A DNA stretch of 64,000 nt from Arcuatula senhousia (Eukaryota > Mollusca > Bivalvia > Mytilida > Mytilidae), in NCBI GenBank assembly GCA_963971305.1, contig OZ020309.1, positions 3,651,001-3,715,000 of the forward strand, in the 5' to 3' direction. Position numbers and translations under genes: made by a program. Below, one piece after another: positions 43,357 to 55,942 of this stretch; the first letter of the stretch is position 1, and the number at the start of each line of letters is the position of its first letter. The notes under the pieces are model-generated. The model was not told the origin of the DNA. It did no database searches and worked only from the letters and a program-made list of their open reading frames with translations.

Positions 43357-46237
43357 CTATGATACTTCGAATATGGGTATAAATTTCTTTTGTGAACTCA
43401 GACTGTATTTTCGTACCCCAAGAAATATCTGCATCCCTGTATTCTTACTTGTTTAGTATTCCCACTGTTTGTTCAAAAATAACGTGAAAATATTCTGTGA
43501 ACATAATTTTACTTCACTTTATGGGTCACAAGCTTTCATTCATCACAAAACTATATTTGTTGAGTTGATTTTTATTGAGTTTTCTAAAAGCTGGACTTTG
43601 TTATTTGGATACCCTTTTGGTACCTCTGCTTCTGGGATGTTAGGGAAAATTTTGACTATAGTTTAATATTATTATCTTCCATCAAGCAACAATAAAACGT
43701 TTTTCATGATTATTCAATTATTATTGCTATATGATAGCGAATATATATTCTCATTTTCTTAATGTCATTTAGACCGACATGTAATAAGATAAAATATTGA
43801 ATATGATTTTTTTTTCTAAATCTGCCTTAAACTTGGTGTATTTCGCTTAAAACTTTTCGACCATGTTGATTGATTATTTATTTACATTCGGCCATCGATT
43901 GCGATCTTGTATGCTTTGCTCCCAAAGACTTTAATTTGTTGACAAATTGAACAAATTCAATTTAAACAATCTAAATCATCTTCATTAATTATACTCGAGT
44001 CATTTTCTTTGTTTGGCGAACTTGGCGTTATCGTCGCCGTGAAAATTTCTACGGGCTAAAACTTCGAGATACAGCGTACGAGCCGCGATTTTGAACAAGC
44101 AATGTTTATAAACAAAACTAAAAACAGTGCGCATGCTCAGGGTGGGATTAAGCTCATGAATGAATTATTGTATAGCTTTACAAGTATTATTTTGTGATTA
44201 TTGTATATCAATTTTTAGATTAATTTGGCGCCAAAGCCGTACTTTTGTTGTTGAAATGTTTAAACTTAGAAAACAAGTTGTCCGTTGGCCTTTTTTTGTT
44301 AGAAACTTTTTTTTCGGAGACAATATCCCTTTAAAGGAACCGAAAAAAATATAAGAACATATATTAAATCTTAGTTAATGAAGTGGCAAAAAATATAGAA
44401 CAGAGCGATAGGCGGATTAAAAAAAGGAAGATAGATGAGCTATGAACGTTCAATGATGAACTGTGATTGGTGATTGATGAATGATAAGTAATAAAATGGT
44501 AATGTTGAGCGTTCTTAATGCTTAATGCTGCAACAATTAGGGTCAGCATAGTTAAACCTCATATTGTATATTGCTTTTCTGTTGTTCATTAGCCTTCTAA
44601 ATTTAAAAATGTGCTTTTCAAATTTAAGTTTGGCGTCCACCTATCTCACTTTAATAATTAACTGGTAGATGTATAAAACAATTTAATGTCCACCAGACAG
44701 ACAGTTAATTTCCTGCCCTGTAATGATAAAATATTACCCAACAGTTAAACTGGTAGGAAATGAACTGTACAATGTATTCAATTAGAAAAAAATAATATTA
44801 CAAGTCACGCCTTGTCTACTAAATGCAATACTGGGAGCTTTTAATTCGAAAAGAGAGATTACCGTGGTCGTCTTACACATATGATATCCTTATTTACTGT
44901 AAGGATATGATAAACCTTACCACTAGCATATTTGATAACAAATCTCAATGCAATAGTGCAGTTGAATCAAATGACGGTATCTTATTCGAACGTTGTATCT
45001 TTCAATCGCATATATATTAAGGGAATACGAGCCTGATTTTTTTTGTAATTAAAGCTATTTAAAATATATTATTTGGAAAGAACAGCTCAAAATAGCTAGA
45101 AATTATGAAAAAAAAAATCAAAAACATGGAGCCGTAGCATCTAAGAATATGGCGGGAAAAACAATTTCTCTAGATTTTTAATAGGAAATACATTGAAAAT
45201 TCTTCTGTTTTAACATATGAATTATAATTAGAAGTGGTTGAAATCTTTAAAAAGTGTTTATTAGGACCTTCTCTAATTATTTCTGAATAAAAGAGTCGTA
45301 CTCCCTTAAGACGATTTATTTTTTTTTTAAATATGGATATCAAAACAACTTGTTTTCCTCAATTGTAAAAGTCATGAATTTTCTGATAGTTTGTTTTAAA
45401 CAGCAAGGATTGATATGAATATCGAGATACAGAAAATGTTAAAAGCAGTCATAGGTGAAGTTGGAATTAATCGTATGTTTTCTTTTTAGGTTAACCTGTC
45501 GAAAGGTAATGTGTGCACCATCGGTTTTACGTATAATGATTTTAAGATGAAATATATGGTATATCATTATGTTGAAACTAGACTGATTAAGTGCTTCATA
45601 ACTACTATAATTATTGATTATAAATTACACTTACTGCAAAACAACCTTTGCATCATAAATTACCAATTAAAATCAGTTCTTTGTCAGAAATTTATTTCAG
45701 ATGATTGATATTGCTTGACAGTTTGCAGTATAAAATAAATAGTTTGTTTCTTTAATAAGAAGACCACATTCAACTTTTATATCAATCAAGTCAAGACTGG
45801 CAAGGGAAAAAAATGTTGCTCGATACTTTTCATTAATTCAAACTTAGCCTGAAAGATTAACAAAACTATCAGAAAAAAATATCCATGAAACAATGTCTTT
45901 TAAACACTACCTTCAGACGACAATTTTTTATAAGATAAATCAAAATAATTAATAACCGTAATAATTAAAGTGTGAGTGCAACAAATTGATACCAAGAAAG
46001 AAATAAGCATGCAACCGACTGATCAGGAAAGGAAGGCAACCTACTAAATTTGAAATCAATAACTTCAGTAGAATCTGAGCAATCAGTCACGAACAATCGT
46101 TCATTATTAATCCTAAGAACAATCTGAGTCTATACGGAACTGTAACAGGAAATAGATGACCAACTGATATGGGAAATGAAAGACACATTACATACATATG
46201 TAATAATACTCGACACAAAAGTTTAAGTAGTTACAAA
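43357..46237. other. gene-free AT-rich interval
   Basis: No gene recognised. 43600-43635 may be a scrap of repeat A (CCCTTTTGGTACCTCTGCTTC is similar). 43990-44150 is GC-richer and ends in GTGCGCATGCTCAG, resembling the start of the LINE 5' UTR only in that short word. Confidence 0.45.
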
Positions 46238-46361
46238 GAAATATGTGACGAAATAAATCCATCTTTTAACTCATAAGATGTGTAAAACGGCTCGCAAATA
46301 AATATGTGACGAAATAAATCCATCTTTTAACTCATAAGATGTGTAAAACGGCTCGCAAATA
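46238..46361. repeat. perfect 61-bp tandem duplication
   Basis: ATATGTGACGAAATAAATCC ... AAACGGCTCGCAAATA occurs twice with period 61 (46241 and 46302) and no difference that I can see. Confidence 0.9.
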
Positions 46362-47049
46362 AAACGGCCCTACAAGGTGGTTGCAATATATTGTCATCTA
46401 CAATTAGAATGTTTTAAAAAAGATTAACATACGCCTGATAAATAAAAACAACAAGAAAATATAACTTTAAGAATTGCATTATATCTATAAAATGCTGATT
46501 AAAATGTTTAGTCATAAAATTTTGATCCAGCTTGATAACAGAGGGAATCTGTTTGAAAAACAAATACGTTATTTAATAAAGTAGGTAAAGTGCAATTTTT
46601 TTTCATAGTAAAGTATGTTTTCATGGAATAGTTTTTAATAGTGATTATTTATTAAATTTGCATTGTTTACAGAATCAAACACCATTTAATGAAAAGTAAT
46701 AACATTAACAGGTATAAACCTGCCGGTGCAATTCATGTCAGTCACAATATTATCAACTAGCAAGCCACACTCACGCAATCAACGGACCGACAGTTTGACC
46801 CATTGAGGGGGTGGTGAACGAAATAACAATGACAATTTACTGGTTGCCTTTTATGAACAAATGAAGTTGCCATCAATAAAACATATGGTGGACCAACACC
46901 TTAACGCCATCTGGTATGTGATTTTTATTGTCATGAGCATATCTTATCCGGCTTTCTGTTGTCTTCATTGAACGGATTTGACACGCTAAAATGAGAGTTA
47001 CTCATTGAAATATCGAAATACAGCATAATCAAACTAACTGTTTTCATAC
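46362..47049. other. gene-free AT-rich interval
   Basis: Nothing recognised. Confidence 0.5.
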
Positions 47050-47310
47050 CCGTTTTGGTATTTCTTTTTATTTTGAAACCACTTGGTCGATAACCGCTGT
47101 TGGTTGACTTGAACTTCCGAAGCTAATCACAAACATGGTAGTCAGACTTGTCTGACACGAATTCACCACTAAACTAATAATTTTGTCAGTGAAATGTCTT
47201 CCTGTTGACCTTCGAATGTAATGATTAACATGCTGCTGATGAGAAGTTACTTCTTGAAATATCGGTAAAGAACATAACTTAATTAACCGTTTTTATTCCC
47301 GTTCTGATAT
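47050..47310 (-). repeat. diverged repeat B, minus orientation
   Basis: Contains GGTAGTCAGACTTGTCTGAC (reverse complement of the repeat B palindromic word), AGAAGTTACTTCTTGAAATA and AATTAACCGTTTTTATTCCC, in the order expected for an inverted unit. TTTGAAACCACT(T)GGTCGATAACCGCTG matches the inter-unit part at 7777-7800. Confidence 0.7.
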
Positions 47311-48796
47311 TTGTAATTATTCACTTTTTATAGATTTGCCAACTATTTCTTGTAATTTTGATTTTTTTTGTCGTTTAATTATCCTTTCAAAGAAATCCAT
47401 TAACAACAATAGCCCAAAAAACATTTTTGCTAAGTAAACAGGAAGAACATCTTCAAACAAAAAATAAAAATGAGAAATTGAACTAATTTCATTGCCAAGT
47501 TTCAATAAAAACATCTTCATCTTTAGAAACGATATGAAGATACAATTTCATTCATTTCCTGTTGACAACTGTCTTTAAGAAAGCTAGATCGCTTGATTAA
47601 AATGTTAAAAAAGACAAAAAATGTTCAAAATTCAGTACTAGCTGTAGCCAAAAAAAAGGAAAAAAGTTATACCTTGCCAAAAGTTAAGTTTATGAAATAT
47701 ATTTTAATCAGCTGGAACATAATGGTGAATTTGTACCAAGTCATGACCAGGACCATTGCAATCTTCAATTTATCTGGTATGTCTTGGTATTGTTTTGACT
47801 TTTGTTCTTGGATGTATGAGATTGATCATCCCAGTTCGGTAATTTTGTTGTTACCTTGAGATAACAAATTAAATAAATGACCAGTATGTAATTAATAAGT
47901 ACGGGACTAAATTTGAGATAAAATCTAAATGACAAATAGACAAATAAAACATGCCACTCAAGAAAATTGATGACTCAACGTCCTGACTTGGTAGGCGTGT
48001 TGTAAATATATTGTTGGTCTAACCAGTATATTGGTTTCATACATGTGTCTCAGTGTAGAGAACAATAAATGTTTTTGCATAATGTCTTTTTAATGTGCCT
48101 AAAAATGGATGAGCGCATGACTTATGAGCCCTTTCAGGTGGCTGCGGCGCGTTTCATGTGCCCTTTTTGAAATAATTTACCATGCACTTTTTGACGTTTG
48201 GGGGAAACACTACACAATGCAATCCAATACTTTGACTCTATTAGAAGGACAGTTTGGTTGGAAAGCAATTTGAAGGTAAAGTTACCATTACATTAGTTCA
48301 AAAAAGCACAAAAAATATCCATACATTTGATATTTTTACAGCGGAAAAATATAAATGAAATCAAATGAAGATTGTGTGATCTGACAAGAATGGCATATGA
48401 CCCGCGCTGATAGTTTGCAAACGTTTCCTTCTAAATGTTTAGATGGAAAACGCATATCAGGGCACTATTTATTTCAAAGTTTGAAAGTTTCAAAAATGTT
48501 GTGTAATGTACTATTTAGATGAAAAACATTTTATTTTATTCGTGGTGTGTTTACAACATGTACAAACATGTACCCTTTTTTCAAACTTCCGACGAACTCA
48601 TAAGCTTCAAAAAAGACCTAATATGTCATTTTAGTCCGAGAAAACTGTTTACAATTAAGAAAATAAAATTCAGAAAGACAACCTATTCTCTCAAAATGCC
48701 TACTGTTAAGCAATCGAATGTAGTCTTTCTGATAAAGGCAAATACAAAACCGGAAGAGAGGACCAGAAAACAAAAATAAAACACCAAAAAAAAACA
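47311..48796. other. gene-free AT-rich interval
   Basis: No gene recognised. A possible repeat A trace is at 48735-48790 (GGCAAATACAAAACCGG). Confidence 0.45.
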
Positions 48797-48940
48797 TACA
48801 TACACGGCCAGCAGACGTTCAAACGAGCAAAAGCCGGTTAATTTACCTGTAGCATGGAGATAAATGTGCCAGAAGTCTGTTCCTCGAGTTGGTCAAGGGC
48901 TGTTAATAAAATGCAATCGAGAAAATACACACAGGTAAGT
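48797..48940 (+). repeat. exon-like repeat, copy 1, with splice signals
   Basis: CACGGCCAGCAGACGTTCAA ... TTAATTTACCTGTAG is followed by CATGGAGATAAATG and a 27-codon open stretch (48854-48934, starting MEINVPEVC) ending exactly at CAG before GTAAGT. This has the form of a small exon with acceptor (CCTGTAG at 48846-48852) and consensus donor (48935-48940), phase 0. An inverted relative is at 52283-52388. No protein family recognised. Confidence 0.4.
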
Positions 48941-50006
48941 TTCATTTTTTATTATAATCATGTTTATATAATCTTATTTGCAAAACAAAATATGTCTGAC
49001 AAAATGGTGGCTCGTTTTGCATCGATATGCAAAATTGCGTTTTGATTGGATTTAAACGAAAGGAGAAATTTAACAAGGCGTCTGACTCAATCGAATTTAT
49101 ATATGTGTCCACAATATTCCGACATAACACTTTTATAATTTTCTGTTGTTTTTTTCAGTAATTTTACATTAAGTAAAGGTAAAGGATTCTGTTATCCTTT
49201 GTGATGTGTGAAATAATCTCATAAGATTCCAACCTCAAAATATTGTATGTTTTCGTGTCTTATAAATAAAGATATTGATTAAAATTGAAATTTCGGTCGG
49301 TTAATGACTCATGGCAATTGAACTTTGGTCTGTTAACAGGTCGGTTACGAGTTAATCAAAACAGATTATTGCAGCTAGCGATCTGATCTTGAGGGTTCAC
49401 AAAAATCTTAGTGTTCCTTACTTTATTCCATTCCACATTACCATGTTTCTCTTTAACATGTTCTCCATTTCCGCTTCTCGATACTTTATGCGAATGATCA
49501 GAAACATATTTCCTTAATTTGTTTTCTGTTCTCTGTTTTATTAATCAAAATGCAATTTTAAAAATGCATTTGTTTATTTTTTTGTTTTTCCAGAATAAAA
49601 AATGAAAAGAAAAATAAAATCGAATTATGGAAACAGAAAGTTCCTATGGAAAAAAAGAAAATCCCAGAATGAAAGCGTCAATAAATCTGGTGAGATAGAA
49701 AAAGGCTGACAGCCAATCAAACGGAGAAGCAGAAAAAGATGCTACAAACTGTTGTTGAGCAATTCGAGCGCAATGGATTGCTGAGTTATCTTTTACTATT
49801 CTTTACCTTGGTCTGTTCATAGACATTCCAATTTTCAAATATCTGCTTTGATAAACAATAAATTTGTTACTCAGCATTATTATAATATTTGGTTTGTATT
49901 ATACCCATATTACAAACACTTCAATTCACCTAACGATATAGTATATAATAACTTTATATCTATTTTCTGTTTACTAAAACTAATTATTAGGGGCACAACT
50001 GCAATA
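48941..50006. other. gene-free AT-rich interval
   Basis: Nothing recognised. Confidence 0.5.
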
Positions 50007-50545
50007 GTACAGGTAGGTGCACACATAACCTGTACGGAAGTTAACATAAATTTAACTTTGTGACTGCTTTCTACGTCTGCTTATGTCTACTATAGCAGAC
50101 ATTCAAGTTGCGTTAACTCATGACTGGTCAAAGCAGACTTATGACAGCTTTTTATGACTTGTCATTACCAGTCACAAAGACATGACTGCCTTTACCAGAC
50201 CAGTCACTGCAGCAGACATTTTTAATAATGCAAGGGTTTAATTTTATATAGCAAAAAAAAAACTGTAAATAAAAAAAATGAGTTTCAAATCAATTTAGGC
50301 ATAAGAACATAAACATTGTCTTTTTACAATCAGTTTTTAAGGCAGAAATTTCACGAAGTTAACTTGACCAGACCTGTCAAAATTATGTGACTGCTTTTAA
50401 AAGCAGACGTGAAATTATGACTGCTTTTCAAGTTAACTTGGAACCAGTCGTGCGTCTGCTCAGGGCAGTCGGATGACCAGTCGCAAGTAAACTTGAAGTT
50501 AACTTGATGTCTGCTTCTCAAGTTAACTGAACGTACAGGTTATGT
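50007..50545 (+). mobile_element. TIR element, CATAACCTGTAC family, copy 2 (best preserved)
   Basis: Left end GTACAGGTAGGTGCACACAT then AACCTGTACGG; right end ACGTACAGGTTATGTG. The inner 15 bp (CACATAACCTGTACG and its complement) are a perfect inverted repeat. Comparing copies, the full terminal repeat is about 28-30 bp, and copy 2 has lost the outer part on its right. Inside are GCAGAC, GACTGGT, AAGTTAACTTG and their complements. No open frame. Aligns inverted to 42817-43356. Confidence 0.85.
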
Positions 50546-51054
50546 GTTACTTTGTTCGGCAACTACATGATATGAAAGCCTGATAATATGCTTACTTCTT
50601 TATCCTTTTGGTATAGAATAAAGTCTTAGCAATTTCATGCTTGCTGCTTGTTTCTTCCTGTTTACCAAATAATTAATGTTTTTATGCAGACCAAACTTTT
50701 GAAACGTGCATACATTGTAAGCTCACAAATATTTTTTTTTTTCTCATTGAGCTTTTTCGAAACATAATTTCAGCGGAGTTTTTACTTCTTCTTATATATT
50801 ACACGGTGTCCTCGATTACTTAACCAATGTCTTATAATTGAACAGGTCCAGATTGGATGTACATGTATACACCAAAATCTGTGAGTTTTTGAAAGAGAAT
50901 GGTTTATATTTCAAAACATTTATAAAACGGATTGTGAATCTGTAAAGAAAAAGCATTGAAAACGAAATTGTTTTATAGATACAAAGTTTTAGATATCTGA
51001 AAACAGACATAACAAAGAGGGGAAGGAATAAAACTGTTTTAAAATCTTACTTAT
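50546..51054. other. gene-free AT-rich interval
   Basis: Nothing recognised. Confidence 0.5.
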
Positions 51055-51125
51055 AGAAGAAAATGAGATGTGAAATAAGTGTACGCGACACAACCTACAA
51101 TATAAACGTAAATTTAAAACATCCA
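51055..51125 (-). repeat. solitary minisatellite-spacer fragment
   Basis: GAAGAAAATGAGATGTGAAA, then GTGTACGCGACACAACCTAC and AAAACATCCACA match the spacer of the 25.6/30.3-kb arms (inverted relative to 25836-25912) without any neighbouring minisatellite unit. Confidence 0.75.
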
Positions 51126-52282
51126 CAATGGAAAACAGCCAGCAGCCTTCAATGTGACCAGTGGTCGCTGCTCGCTGTTTTTCAATTGGCCACTGGATTG
51201 AAAATAAATTACATATGATTCAAGCCCAATCCTAAAGTGCAATGAAAGACCCTCTTCTTGACAAAAAACAATTAACATAAATTCGACTAAATAAAGCATA
51301 CGCTTTGATAAAGATTCCTGGCTTAGTTTGCTTTAAATGTATAATTGAAAAAAAATGACCTGAAAACCCTTATGACAGCATAAAATTTATAATCGTAAAA
51401 GTAAACCTAATTTTTGTTACCAATGTATGGTGAATACATGTACTTTTACAAGTCAAGATTTAAGCAGTGACACTATTGTCATGTAAGGCCGAACATTAAA
51501 ATCTCCGTGTTTCCTGTTACATGTGTGAAAACAATGGCCAAGGTAGGTAGACATTATTTTTTACATTTGTGTTTTTATCTTGAGTAAAGTAAGAATATAA
51601 TAAAAGTTAAACGGTGCTTAAGCAAAATATGACAATGAAAATGTTAGGATAGGCATGAAAAAGTAGGGTAAGTAGGGAAACAGGAAACACATGTTTTTGT
51701 TTTGTCTAATATATTAGCATCCAATTACAAACGGTCTAAGGTATAAGGATAACAAGTCACATTTTCGTTCTAACATAATGAAGAAATCTGATAAAATACT
51801 CCCATAATATAAAGCATTTTATGCATAGATTTACACGCATTATATTTTACACGAATTGGGATAATAAAACTCTTAACAGAAAGTTTTTACTTTGACTTAC
51901 TCTTTAACCGACATTATCTTTAGAGTTTAATGAAAATCCTGTTTTAAAAAAGACAGAATAAAAAAAAAATATCTTCAAATATATCCAGTATTATTATGGG
52001 GTGCAAGATTAACAATTATAATACTGATATTTCCACTTTTCTAAATAAATAAATTTGAAAAACTCAGAAATTTTGTCTTCGAACATGTTTTTTTTCTTTT
52101 ACCTCTCATATCGCCTTTTTATTTTATTTATAACTTCGTTGACAAAGTTTTTACTTTTTACGTCCATTCAATCCACTAATGATAATCATTTTGTCAGACA
52201 GTTTTTGTGTTGGTCAAAAACAAATCATTATTTAAAAAGTAATGATTTTGTACATAAATGACTTTTAAAACTAATTTTTACT
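51126..52282. other. gene-free AT-rich interval
   Basis: Nothing recognised. Confidence 0.5.
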
Positions 52283-52388
52283 CTTAACAGTCATAGAACG
52301 ACTCGAGTAACAGACTTCTGGTGCATTTATCTCCATGCTACAGGTAAATTAACAGACTTTCGCTCGTTTGACCGTCTGGTGGCCGTGA
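52283..52388 (-). repeat. exon-like repeat, inverted copy 2
   Basis: On the minus strand it reads CACGGCCACCAGACGGTCAA ... TTAATTTACCTGTAGCATGG and AAATGCACCAGAAGTCTGTT, about 85 percent like 48797-48905. Its open stretch hits a TAG after about 20 codons and it lacks the GTAAGT donor. Confidence 0.6.
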
Positions 52389-52514
52389 CATAAGGTACAT
52401 ATAACAACAAAATCAATAACTTCAATTTAAATTCATGTAAAACCGATAACAAATTCAGCCTCTTGATGTGCACGTGGTATTTATAACTGTTTTAATGATA
52501 TTTGTTTAATATTT

Positions 52515-52607
52515 ATGGTAGAGCGCCTCTGATGTGTCTTGAATAGACGAAACGCGCGTCTGGCGTAGCAAAATTTATTGTCTGGAACTTTGTTGTCATT
52601 TGTATTT
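52515..52607 (-). repeat. satellite core and end only
   Basis: GTAGAGCGCCTCTGATG, GACGAAACGCGCGTC and GCGTAGCAAAATTTATTGTC, then CTGGAACTTTGTTGTCATTT: one end of the ~360-bp unit in minus orientation, with the remainder missing. Confidence 0.75.
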
Positions 52608-53995
52608 TAAATCTGTTTTCTTTGCAACGGGCTTTAAGGTTGTAGTTTGAATTGTACACGATCATATAGTTTTATAGTGGAAAGTCGTATACCATCTATT
52701 AGTAACATTAGAAAAATAGATGAATTTATTCGTGATTTTTCTATATTTTTGAAATATCATCATAACTAACGAGTACTAAAAATGGCAATATTTATAGCTC
52801 ATTAAAACAAAATCACTTTTGTTTGTTATTAGTTGTATCCATTAAAACTCTCACGAGAATTGTTATAAGGCTATCTATTATTCAATTTTCTTCGTACTAA
52901 AAGGGCAGAAAAACAGGTCAGTATTTATGCAAAAATCTTTCTATAATGACTCAAAACTATACTTCAAGCACTTCAAAAAGTATTACAAAGCGCACTCTCA
53001 GACACGGGGAGACTTTAAATCTCTTATCAGTTCTATAATTACAACGCTAAAATGGACAGTGTTCAATATAACGTTTCCTTATTAGATATAATCCATCACT
53101 AAATCTGTGTTATCAGCGTGTCGTTGCTGGCTCTTACGGATGTCATTAGATGGCTATTAAATCAGCTATTAATAAAACAACACGAACAAGTGATTATGGT
53201 TTAAAGGACTTTTCACTTGACCTTGGCATTCAATGAGAGAGGTCATTGAAATAAACGCCAGATATTGTCAGTATGTATGAAAATATAGAAAAATGCTGTC
53301 AGTGCAAACTTATTACGCCCAATTTTTTTTTAATACTGATAGTTGAGCACTGGGAGTAAATAAAGGTAATATCAAAACTATCAAACTTGAATAATCAATC
53401 TCATTGTCCAGAGAAAATGACAAAAACGAATCAGTGATAACGGAGAATTGGTGGATCGCAATGGTCCTGACTTGGTACAGGCATTTCAAACGAAATGGTG
53501 GGTTAAACCAGGTTTTATGGCGCCAAACCACGCTCTTCCATTGGGATCTTATGATCCAGTTATGACCATAGAACAGTGCATAGTTGTGAGACATAATAGG
53601 TATATTGATGTGATCATCCCAGTACAGCATACCAGTCAAACACTTATTAAAACAATTAATTAACATATATTTTAACTCTCTTCTTCTACTAATGGCTGAA
53701 AAATATACTTCTGCAATAAGAATATCATGATTTAAAAAAAACGTGAACTAATAAACATGATATTAAAAGACAAAATACCAGAAAAAATATCAACCGGCCA
53801 AATACCTTATCATCGGCATAAGAATGGTATCACTCCACAATTTAGCAAGGGTTAGTTCTTTATAAGTCAATAACAGTCTTGTACAAAAAGTAAAATCAGA
53901 TTATAAGCAACAGCTTGAATACTTACTATGTTACTATTTTATTTTTTTTTTCAAAATCCTTTGAAGAATGCATTTTTTGTGAGTAGTCGAGGTAA
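52608..53995. other. gene-free AT-rich interval
   Basis: No gene recognised. Overlapping open frames on both strands at 53313-53666 (117 codons minus, 71 plus) lack recognisable features. Confidence 0.45.
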
Positions 53996-54242
53996 ATAAA
54001 ATTACAACAAAGTTCCAGACAATAAATTTTGCTACGCCTGATGCGCGTTTCGTCTATTCAAGACTCATAAGAGGCGCTTTACCAAAAATATTGAAAATAC
54101 CAAACACTATATGATTATGAAGAGCATAGAGCCATAAAAAACACTGGTGAACCAAATTATTGCTAAAATGATCAACTTATGTCCGGGCTAACCTCCGAGA
54201 ATTAAAACTCCACCAGCAGTGCTAACCTTCACGGGTGTTTAT
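53996..54242 (+). repeat. internally deleted ~360-bp satellite unit
   Basis: ACAACAAAGTTCCAGACAAT, CTACGCCTGATGCGCGTTTC and ATGATCAACTTATGTC run straight into CGGGCTAACCTCCGAGAATT, so about 100 bp of the usual middle part are gone. Confidence 0.8.
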
Positions 54243-54597
54243 CATAAAATCATACAGGTTACAAGATGTATTAACACATAGCTATTGCAACAACCTTAGT
54301 TTGATATGAATAATAATAAACTTTAAGGCAGTTTCAATGCAGTGAATACATTAGTCTCTGTCCGTGCCTCCCGATTAACTGAAGTAAAATTGTGTTCAAA
54401 ATTTTTAAATCTCAATTTTGAACTTGTCAAAGACCAATTTCCATTCCACATTAAATGTACATATTGGGTAAACATTCAATTTGACATGCCACAGAAAACA
54501 ACCGACGGTATTAAGAACAAATTATCGGGTTGTATGCAATTCCAATTATTTATTGTAATTTTACAATGTATACTTTAAATAAAGCAATACTTACTGA
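54243..54597. other. gene-free interval
   Basis: Nothing recognised. Confidence 0.5.
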
Positions 54598-54964
54598 GTA
54601 GATAGATGCACACATTATAACCTGTAAAAATTGTCATCTTGAAAAGCAGACATTAAGTAAACGTCAGGTTTAAGCCAACTTCTTGACATATCTGTTTTAG
54701 ATTAAACGCAAAAGTTTTGACAGGATAGAGTAAATTTTCTTACACCGAAAATGTTTTCGAAATTCATTTATAGAAACAGTTTTTGATAAAGAGAATAAGC
54801 ATTCGTATTATTAATGTAGACATGTTACAATGGCTGTTCATGTTAGAGCAGACGCAAGTGAATTTGAAAGTTTGCTATAGCAGTTATGAGCGGACCTTGA
54901 AAACAGCCACAAAGATTAAGTATAATTTTAATTTTGTATGTGTTAGGTGTTCACCCATCTGTAC
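54598..54964 (-). mobile_element. TIR element, CATAACCTGTAC family, copy 3 (decayed, 367 bp)
   Basis: Left end GTAGATAGATGCACACATTA then TAACCTGTA; right end TGTTAGGTGTTCACCCATCT then GTAC, whose complement again gives GTACAGATGGGTG. GAAAAGCAGACATTAAGTAA inside matches the order of copy 1. Shortened and diverged. Confidence 0.65.
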
Positions 54965-55529
54965 TTATCATTAATACAAGCAAATACAATATAATGAAGT
55001 TAATGATCAACAATAGCTATAACATTAGTCTATTAAATCCCATAACTGTACAATACCCACAAGGACTTTCACTTCCTTTATTTTCTTGTTCTCAAAATTA
55101 CTTTTCAATATAGCATTATCTGATATCTATCTCATCAAAATAACTTTTTTGCATTGTCCTTTATAAAAAAAACTCATTGCAGTTTTGTATTTCAACCTTT
55201 AGTAAAGATGTTAAGTATTAAGAGAAAATATAACAACGTTGAATCATCAAAAAACTTATCACATTAACCAGTCATTAGTCTTACAATTGCAAGCAGCAAT
55301 AAGATAAATATATTCTACTCGAAATATTTTGATGAAAATACATGGTTCACAATCTCTGAGATACCTGGCTTCTTTTCTGTACACTATATTTTCTTGACTG
55401 ACCACAAACAACTACTGTATGCATGATTCCTGCGTTGAAATGTAGGTATTTTCGCTTGAATGATTGTCACTGAACATACTAGTAAAAGTAGATTACTGAT
55501 ATAGATTCATTTAAGTTTCGAGAAGTACT
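54965..55529. other. gene-free AT-rich interval
   Basis: Nothing recognised. Confidence 0.5.
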
Positions 55530-55720
55530 AATGGGGCATCCGAGTGTCAAAGTGCGAAATGGCAGAGAAAAAAACCAGTTAACACAACCAATGACTGAAT
55601 GAAAAAAGCAGACAACATCTTAAACACGGAACATAAAAAACTACTTAATATCAGTTAAAAACGCGAACTGTAGTCGTAATGAAAGTAAACTCAGGTGCTC
55701 CGGATGAGTAAGCGGTTCAA
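55530..55720 (-). repeat. dispersed repeat A, copy 6
   Basis: GGGGCATCCGAGTGTCAAAG ... CGCGAACTGTAGTCGTAATG and AACTCAGGTGCTCCGGA; minus orientation, diverged. Confidence 0.6.
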
Positions 55721-55942
55721 AAATCTGAAAGGGCAAAGAAATTTTTTAACGAACAATAAAGGCACTAGGAAACAGACTTCTGTAGAAAGTTGTAGAACTA
55801 ATAGACATTTTATTATTACATGTAAATAGTTTTGCTTCTGCTTATATTGTTTTGGAAATGTGTTTGACAAATTCTAGAGGGAATTCTGACAGCAATGGAA
55901 AATCCTTGAATTGGGCCAGTAAAGATAGAATCAAATCAAATT

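Noticed and set aside
53313..53666. 117-codon minus frame and 71-codon plus frame
   Set aside because: Both open over the same DNA, neither with a recognisable motif; no splice or promoter context.
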